Assembly: GCA_958496175.1 (NCBI GenBank) | Contig: OY292278.1 | Coordinates: 29,078,001 to 29,142,000 of the forward strand | DNA: 64,000 nt | From: Sisyra terminalis | Lineage: Eukaryota > Arthropoda > Insecta > Neuroptera > Sisyridae | Direction: 5' to 3' | Shown here: positions 59,801 through 64,000 of the stretch, one piece after another | Position numbering within the stretch: the first letter of the stretch is position 1 | How the letters are laid out: each line of letters starts with the position of its first letter | Translations under genes and position numbers: made by a program | Notes under the pieces: model-generated | What the model saw: the letters and a program-made list of their open reading frames with translations, nothing else | Database searches by the model: none | Told to the model about the DNA's origin: nothing

Positions 59801-60894
59801 TTACAATGTACTATTCAAAATAATAATTTTTGTTTCTTTAAAAATTGATTTTTTTGCGGCCCACCTCGGTTAAGCATTGTTTATTTGGCCCAAGTTAGCT
59901 TTTGAGTTTGACACTCCTGCTGTTGACTATATAGTTCTATTAACATGTGAAAAACAAAGAAGACAACAATAAATCCGACGAATATCGAAATTTTGGATAT
60001 TTGGAAAAAATAGTACTCCGTTAACAATAAAAATAAACATTAGCAATTAATTAAAACCGGTGAACAATTCAAAAAATCATTTTAGACTGTGGCAAAAATT
60101 TATGTCTATTCGAAGCATAATATCTCGGAAATATTTAAAATGAAAATAAGCCGTTTTTTCTACATTAATCTAAGAAGAAAGTGTATAGTTATTTAAACGA
60201 TATGAACTATGAACTCCGAAGACATCATCAAAAGGAGATTGACCGCTTTAGCAAAAATTTTCCATTTGTTTGCAATCGAGTTATTTGTCTGCGATAAGAA
60301 ACGAAACGAGACCAAAAAAAGCCAAAGTAAATAGAATGTGGGAACGAAAGCGATTTTCGGTTGAAGATAATGTAAATAAAAGCCTCTGAATGGAAAAGAA
60401 GAGCTGTGATGCAAGCAGATTGTATAAGTAACGAAGAAATAAAGGAGGTCAGCAGGAGGAAAGGTTTATCAGTTGGAAAACTCGGTCGAGTTTTGGGAAA
60501 ATTAAAAGTTTCCCCATTCCCTGATTTTTATTATTCGAAAATTCAAATTGTAAAAACTTACATTTCTAATTTTGCAAAGTAATTTACATTTTGAAACGAG
60601 GACATCAAGTTTAGCACACATCTTAAATCAACCACAATCACAATCAAAAGTCCTTTGCGAACAAAGAAAGAAATTGAAGACTTATTTATTATCAAAATTA
60701 TCTATCATTTTGTCAGATTAGTACTATTATTGTTAATTAAAACAATGTTTGAAACTATAGAAAATTGTATTAAAATAAATTAATGACAAACGGAAATATT
60801 TTTATAAATGTTAGGTACTCACCGAAATATTATAACTAGAATTAGTTATTTTCGCCTTTTCAGTCACTGAGCCATAAGTGTTCGCACTCGGCAT
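50708..60894 (-). CDS. SLC38A9: SLC38A9-like lysosomal amino acid transporter/arginine sensor, nine coding exons
   Basis: Join in transcript order: 60894-60823, 56799-56735, 54007-53850, 53795-53637, 53579-53328, 53263-53070, 52999-52895, 51215-50938, 50876-50708. The total is 1452 bases, 483 codons plus stop, with every junction in phase and canonical GT-AG. Motifs match animal SLC38A9 along the length: IFSIWNTVMG in helix 1, CIVYWVLMSNFL, a glycosylatable lumenal loop with NSS, VICPS and NLTG, KFNCLGTMSV, LTGMLSLSYFVHN, GRDLSIAYILV, FNNFETSD and IARFLFLFQIVTTYPL. Eleven membrane helices are expected, as in the amino acid/auxin permease fold. In animals the protein sits in the lysosomal membrane, senses and exports amino acids and signals to Rag-Ragulator/TORC1. 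The tail before helix 1 is only about 46 residues against roughly 110-120 in human. Exon 1 begins at a splice acceptor, so a further upstream exon must exist, coding or not. Confidence 0.9.
50938..51215 (-). CDS. SLC38A9: SLC38A9 coding exon 8
   Basis: Residues 336-427: NIFNNFETSD, IARFLFLFQIVTTYPLV, and a further helix ending ACLYPKVGVLV. The open frame extends past the acceptor, but the TTTTTTCCAG acceptor at 51216 fits the family better than the ATG at 51249. Confidence 0.92.
51385..51515 (+). repeat. SINE, 3'-truncated, in an SLC38A9 intron
   Basis: AAGTGGTCAAGGTGGCCGCT, CCAAAACTAGTAGATG and GATCGATTCTCGTATCC, then a body that fades after about 51500. Confidence 0.6.
51700..52245 (+). 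repeat. Unclassified repeat, longer copy, in an SLC38A9 intron
   Basis: Contains GGTATCTAAGTTACTTTTCG and its inverse-like partners, interrupted at about 52000-52180 by a non-homologous block. Same family as 8085-8245. Confidence 0.45.
52302..52554 (+). mobile_element. Non-autonomous hAT element, 253 bp, in an SLC38A9 intron
   Basis: CAGGGATGATCAACC ... GGTTGAATACCCCTG, with 8-bp TSDs TTCTAGCT / GTCTAGCT (one mismatch). The two overlapping open frames here are chance. Confidence 0.8.
52895..52999 (-). CDS. SLC38A9: SLC38A9 coding exon 7
   Basis: Exactly 35 codons (301-335): GRDLSIAYILVIFTYAFIGG and SFPMVKTCIED, collinear with the SLC38A9 segment RDLCIAYMLV...KDCIEQ. Confidence 0.92.
53070..53263 (-). 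CDS. SLC38A9: SLC38A9 coding exon 6
   Basis: Residues 237-300: TMSVFYLFFFVIFK, a loop, LTGMLSLSYFVHNIIITIMK, and a charged loop ending QNRN, as in SLC38A9 proteins. Confidence 0.92.
53328..53579 (-). CDS. SLC38A9: SLC38A9 coding exon 5 (lumenal loop and next helix)
   Basis: Residues 152-236. Contains the lumenal loop with probable N-glycosylation sites (NQS, NSS, NLT) and VICPS, then RNTVPIFVSLLMFPV and FFTKFNCLG. Confidence 0.9.
53637..53795 (-). CDS. SLC38A9: SLC38A9 coding exon 4 (helix 3)
   Basis: Residues 100-151, from LAEEVPALCHQ through the YWVLMSNFLYQL helix. Bounded by a TTTTCCTAG acceptor and a GTAGGA donor. The following 57-base intron is open in frame. Confidence 0.88.
53850..54007 (-). 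CDS. SLC38A9: SLC38A9 coding exon 3 (helices 1-2)
   Basis: Encodes residues 47-98: helix 1 with WNTVMGSS and WGMQKSG, then helix 2 ending YIILQTSRDH. The human helix-1 motif has Gly-Thr-Ser where this protein has Gly-Ser-Ser. Confidence 0.9.
54250..54416 (+). repeat. tRNA-derived SINE, best-preserved copy, in an SLC38A9 intron
   Basis: CTGGTGGTCGAGTGGTTCAG (A box), GGTGACCACTCCAAAACTGG, GGATTCGAATCTCGTATC (B box), the body with CTCTAGAGTCCTTAG and a tail AAATAACAATTAAA. It lies antisense to the gene. Confidence 0.75.
54445..54520 (+). mobile_element. hAT-like left end, in an SLC38A9 intron
   Basis: CAGTGGCGTAACTAGAC is a common hAT terminus. The partner end was not found, so extent is arbitrary. 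Confidence 0.35.
54880..55200. mobile_element. Fold-back element, about 110-bp arms, in an SLC38A9 intron
   Basis: TAAGGTAATATATA, TGCATGATGGAATATGTGCC, AGATGTAGCGCCACCACGAG and GTACTAACTTAA on the left meet their inverses (TTAAGTTAGTAT, CTTGTGGAGACGCCACATCT, CCCATCATGTATTGC, TATATTACCTTA) on the right, with about 60 bases between. No TSD resolved. Confidence 0.65.
56735..56799 (-). CDS. SLC38A9: SLC38A9 coding exon 2 (N-terminal tail up to helix 1)
   Basis: 65 bases between a TTTTAG acceptor and a GTAAGT donor. Polar, Asn/Ser-rich, ending NSIVT plus a split Ile codon that joins IFSIWNT of helix 1. Human SLC38A9 has the similar sequence NTSLVTIF at the same point. Confidence 0.85.
57285..57343 (+). 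mobile_element. hAT-like right end, in an SLC38A9 intron
   Basis: GCAAAGCCGTCCTTAACC followed by ATCTAGGCGCCCACTG is a typical hAT right terminus. No matching left end or TSD found. Confidence 0.35.
58465..58620. repeat. ATCGAT-rich palindromic repeat
   Basis: Repeated TCGATATATCGAT, AACATCGATG and ACATCGATAATTCATC blocks on both strands, resembling the ends of insect DNA transposons. The minus-strand open frame at 58268-58561 runs into it and is not supported as a gene. Confidence 0.4.
58784..59241 (+). mobile_element. TIR element with GAA flanks, 458 bp, superfamily open
   Basis: GGGTGCGTTCC at the left and GGAACGCACCC at the right, with GAA on both outer sides (58781-58783, 59242-59244). 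Inside, two diverged direct copies of a block with CATGGTAAAAAA and CCCGAGTCA. A 3-bp TSD and GGG ends recall PIF/Harbinger-type elements. Confidence 0.6.
59650..59930 (+). mobile_element. hAT-like degraded element
   Basis: GTGCCGCATGCGGCTCGAG near the left and TTTTTGCGGCCCACC, TTGAGTTTGACACTCCTG at the right are typical of the hAT family with GCGGCC near its ends. TSD not found. Confidence 0.45.
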
Positions 60895-60910
60895 GATGTA
60901 CGGTGGATTT
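60823..60910 (-). CDS. SLC38A9: SLC38A9 exon with the first in-window ATG (N-terminal tail)
   Basis: Runs from a TTTTTGTTATAG acceptor to a GTGAGT donor. The ATG at 60894-60892 has A at -3 and starts 24 codons. The five codons before it (after one base) are also open, so the true start may be in an unseen upstream exon. One possible noncoding upstream exon ends near 63150, where CACTAG is followed by a GTGAGT donor, but this is weak. Confidence 0.7.
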
Positions 60911-61029
60911 CTATAACAAAAACATTTGTTAAAATGAAAACGTCAACGAAAATTCCTCGAAGTTATGAAAATATTTGTATTGAAAATATATGAAAAACGT
61001 GAGCTGTTGGAACCACATAATCAAATGTA

Positions 61030-62345
61030 TCACTCTTTTTCAAATTTGATTCGAAGAAATATAGGACCCAATATTTTTTTAAATAAATAACTGTTTACAT
61101 AAATATAATTAGTACAGAAACGTACAAAAAACCCCTTGGAATAAAGATTTTCTACTAATTAAACAACTGAAGGGTACTAAAATACAGTACACCCTGGATA
61201 ATTCGAAAATGAAACGACCATTCAATAATTCGAACTAAGCAAATGTTATTTCCCAATATATACCTTTAATAGGTATTATAAGGGGGCAAAATAAATTGCC
61301 AGAGTCGACTGTACCATTAAAATGTTTTAAAGCCACTCTTTTTTTAGATTTGATTCAAATAAATAAAGGACCCTATATTTTTTTAAATAAATAACTATTT
61401 ACTTAAATATAGTTCCTCCTAGTTTCGGCCAAAAAACGAGTTTCGGTTTCGGCTGTCGTCCAGCTGAAACTACGACCGAAACCGAAACTGAATTTGTGAG
61501 ATAAAAGTGTTAAAAATTATTGTTTTTTGCATATTTGATTCTTCAATCATATGAATACTGATATCCACCAGTTCATTATTGTTTTGTTTAATTTTATCCT
61601 TTAATATTTTTTTTTTCAGTTTGAAAGAAAACTGATCAAAGTGTAGAAGAAATTATTTTCTTTTTAAAATATAAGAAAGAGTACTTTCTATTTTATGTAC
61701 CTAAACATATTAGGTAAAAAGTAATTTAGTTTTGTAACTTCTCTTCATTATTTTAAGTTATTCGTAACTAATATTAAAAAGAAATATTAGGTACATTTCT
61801 TTCAAATCAACCTCTTATTTCAGCATAAATAATTTATTTCATATAAGAAATGATAATAATATCTTTTGTTAATGATTTGCTCAAATATTAGGGGCTAAAT
61901 GATTAATGAATACCTTTATGGTTTAAAAATAAAAACACCAAATATGATTTACTTTTTTCAACGAAAACAAGATTTTATATGGCAGTTTCGGTTTCGGCCG
62001 AAACTGAGGTTGATGCCGAAATTCGGTTTCGGCCGTAAAAACTAGTTTCGGTCGGACACTACTTATATATAATTAGTACAGAATCGTATAAAAAACCCCT
62101 TGGAAATAAAGATATTTTAATAGTTAAACAACTGAAGGGTATTAAAATACAATGCACTCTGGTTAATTCGAAATTAAAAGGACCATTAAAAAATTCGAAT
62201 TTATCAAAGTTTATTTTCGAATATTTACCTTTAATAGGAACTACAAAAGTTCAAAAAAAGAATCGAACCAACCAAACTTTCAAAAAAAAAACGTCAAATT
62301 TGGTAATCTGAGCCGACTGTACCATAAAAATGCTTTAAAATCGTT
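61030..62345 (+). repeat. Diverged tandem duplication, about 300-bp unit
   Basis: Unit 1 (about 61030-61325) and unit 2 (about 61325-61416 plus 62063-62345) share CCCCTTGGAATAAAGATTTT, AAACAACTGAAGGGTA, AATACAGTACACCCTGG and CGACTGTACCATTAAAATG. Unit 2 is split by the TTTCGG-rich element. Upstream of the first SLC38A9 exon seen, noncoding. Confidence 0.65.
61417..62062 (+). mobile_element. TTTCGG-rich transposon-like element
   Basis: Both ends carry clusters of TTTCGG/CCGAAA (CGAGTTTCGGTTTCGGCTGT at 61438-61457; GGCAGTTTCGGTTTCGGCCG at 61981-62000) around an AT-rich middle. The flanks ACTTAAATA and ACTTATATA may be a degenerate target duplication. It interrupts a tandemly repeated unit. Superfamily unknown. 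Confidence 0.5.
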
Positions 62346-64000
62346 GAAATATATAAGTGGCTAGACCATGAATATGGCTTTAAATCATAGATAAATGAAA
62401 AATCTAGTGTGGCGTACGAAGCGCCATCTAAGTTGGTACAGTTATTTTGGAAACTAAAAACAACATCAGCTCCCTAGTTCATCGAGTTTCATTTCCCTGT
62501 TTCATTTGCCAAATAAATAAAAACGAAATTACGTTCCAAAAAACCGAATACCTAGTTGTATCTACATCATTTACAGCTGCACTCTAAGAGCTAGTATTTT
62601 CACTTATAGGTAAACCAATCCTTCAGATAGCTATTTCATAGATAAAAGTGTATTTATTAAATAAATTCACCACATTTATCTTACACTGATCACTATCATT
62701 AGGTGAAAATACGCATGTTAAACGGTGAAATAATTTCTTACTATTATAAATAGTTTTGTATTATTACTATAGTTCTTTTAACCCATAAGTCAAAGATAAA
62801 AAATCGGTCGCCCTTATTTTCATTGCAGTTTTTATAAAAGAACAAAGACAAAGGAAGAAAACATGGGCCTTATTTCGCAAAGAGACTAGTATTGTAAAAA
62901 GTGCAGCAAAAAAATACTTTTCAGAAAAGCTCTACAAATTTCAAATGGTAATACTAAGGATAAGTTTACACCACTCATCTTGCAAACTATGAGACATGCC
63001 TTCCCCTCCCTTTTATCTTCACCATTTTGAAACAGTGGTAGAAAAAAATTAGCAGATTAGAACAGAAGATAGCCGATCATCGTGCTCTTTATATTTACCT
63101 TAACTCAATATCTTTACATGAGCATTCACGTGCATCACTGCACTCACCTAGTGACCCAAATATTGTTGCATGCTCATCTTTAAAATAAAATCATAGTAAA
63201 CTATCTGCTCATGCACTAAATTTATTAAAAATTACAACTTATATCTTATAATATTATACAATTATTACAACTTATAATATTAACATTAATTTAATGGAAT
63301 TTGAAGAAATATTTATTTTTAAACTCAATATTAAAATAATCTAATGCCTCTAGTTATTGTACCAAATGACATTTTAAAAATTGTTTTTTTGGATATCTCT
63401 TATGATATTTTCTTTGGATATTTTTGTCATTTTCGAATTTGTTCAATTAATTACATTCAAATAATATTCATATTATTATAACAAAGGTCAAGTTTTAGTT
63501 GTTTCCGAAAATATTAACGTGTTCTACTATAAAAATTATTAAAACAATGTATGTAAGAAAAAAAATTTAATTAATTTTAAGAAACGAAAAAAGAAAATAA
63601 AACCCTTTGAAGAAGTCATTGTTCTAATAATTTTTGTACCTGAGAATCGGTGGAACCTATTAACATTACCGGACAATGCTAAAGCTTGAAACCTTAAAGA
63701 ATTTTTGGCGTACTTTGTCCTACACGGTTAAAAAAAGGCATTTAAAGACATTTTGATCATTACAATCAATACACAATCATTACATTTACAATGCCTCTAA
63801 TATTTTGGAACGATTTCTAATGTGTTTTTTGAACATTAAAATGTTCTTAAATGTCTTTTGACAATCACTTTAAAATAGCAGAAATACAACTGTAATATTG
63901 ATTGAACGCTAAGAAATAATGAGATAGAGATATATCTTATCTTTTTTACACTCTATCAAAAGTTTTTAATTTGCTCCAAAAACGCAAAGCTGGGAGGAAT
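62346..64000. other. AT-rich stretch upstream of SLC38A9
   Basis: Should contain, or lie before, the unseen 5' exon of SLC38A9. A minus-strand GTGAGT donor at about 63150 is one candidate exon end. No promoter could be assigned. Confidence 0.35.

Noticed and set aside
61438..62060. Regular TTTCGG repeats considered as a CRISPR-like or telomere-like array
   Set aside because: Irregular spacing, two clusters at element ends, a eukaryotic context and a second partial copy elsewhere. It is a transposon-like repeat.

Overview
The window is eukaryotic nuclear DNA, almost certainly from an insect. It is AT-rich, its genes are split by spliceosomal introns (several only 54-70 bp), it holds a clear animal SLC38A9-type lysosomal transporter, and most of the rest is made of old transposable elements: hAT, MULE-like, Penelope-like, LTR and tRNA-derived SINE families. 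The order cannot be fixed from the sequence alone. I found no bacterial genes, rRNA, CRISPR array or genuine tRNA gene. Nearly all short open frames are chance or lie inside repeats.

Layout. 0-33 kb has no gene I can support. It holds two solo LTRs of one family (3610-4121 and 13022-13546), tRNA-derived SINE copies, hAT elements with 8-bp target-site duplications (TSDs), a long-terminal-repeat MITE (15230-15846), a 153-bp MITE with 9-bp TSDs (18643-18795), fold-back elements sharing a common core (0.4-1.0, 22.4-23.0 and 24.3-25.5 kb) and a Penelope-type palindrome (11.2-11.5 kb). At 33.3-36.3 kb on the plus strand is a three-exon gene for a Ser/Thr-rich protein with one C-terminal membrane helix. 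Its long second intron holds a Penelope palindrome, which itself carries a hAT insertion, and a second copy of the 9-bp-TSD MITE. 36.3-46.6 kb is poor in recognisable features except for a near-perfect palindrome with 14-bp TSDs (43596-43825).

46.6-47.1 kb is an intact solo LTR whose promoter has two perfect three-unit heat-shock elements ahead of a TATA box and an arthropod-type initiator. 47.5-49.5 kb is a broken Penelope-like element: an inverted partial copy, a GIY-YIG endonuclease and a hammerhead-like motif, split by a 754-bp hAT copy that still encodes the transposase dimerisation domain. 50.7-60.9 kb on the minus strand is the SLC38A9 homologue in nine coding exons (483 codons plus stop, with all splice phases consistent). 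Its introns carry further SINE, hAT and fold-back elements. 61-62.4 kb holds a diverged tandem duplication interrupted by a repeat rich in TTTCGG motifs.

The two genes show no operon-like or functional link. SLC38A9 in animals is a lysosomal arginine sensor and amino-acid exporter acting on the Rag-Ragulator-TORC1 pathway. The function of the plus-strand gene is unknown to me. Its stop codon is followed in frame by 49 more sense codons and, six nucleotides downstream, by a perfect 11-bp GC-rich stem. That makes it a candidate for programmed stop-codon readthrough and the most interesting single observation here.
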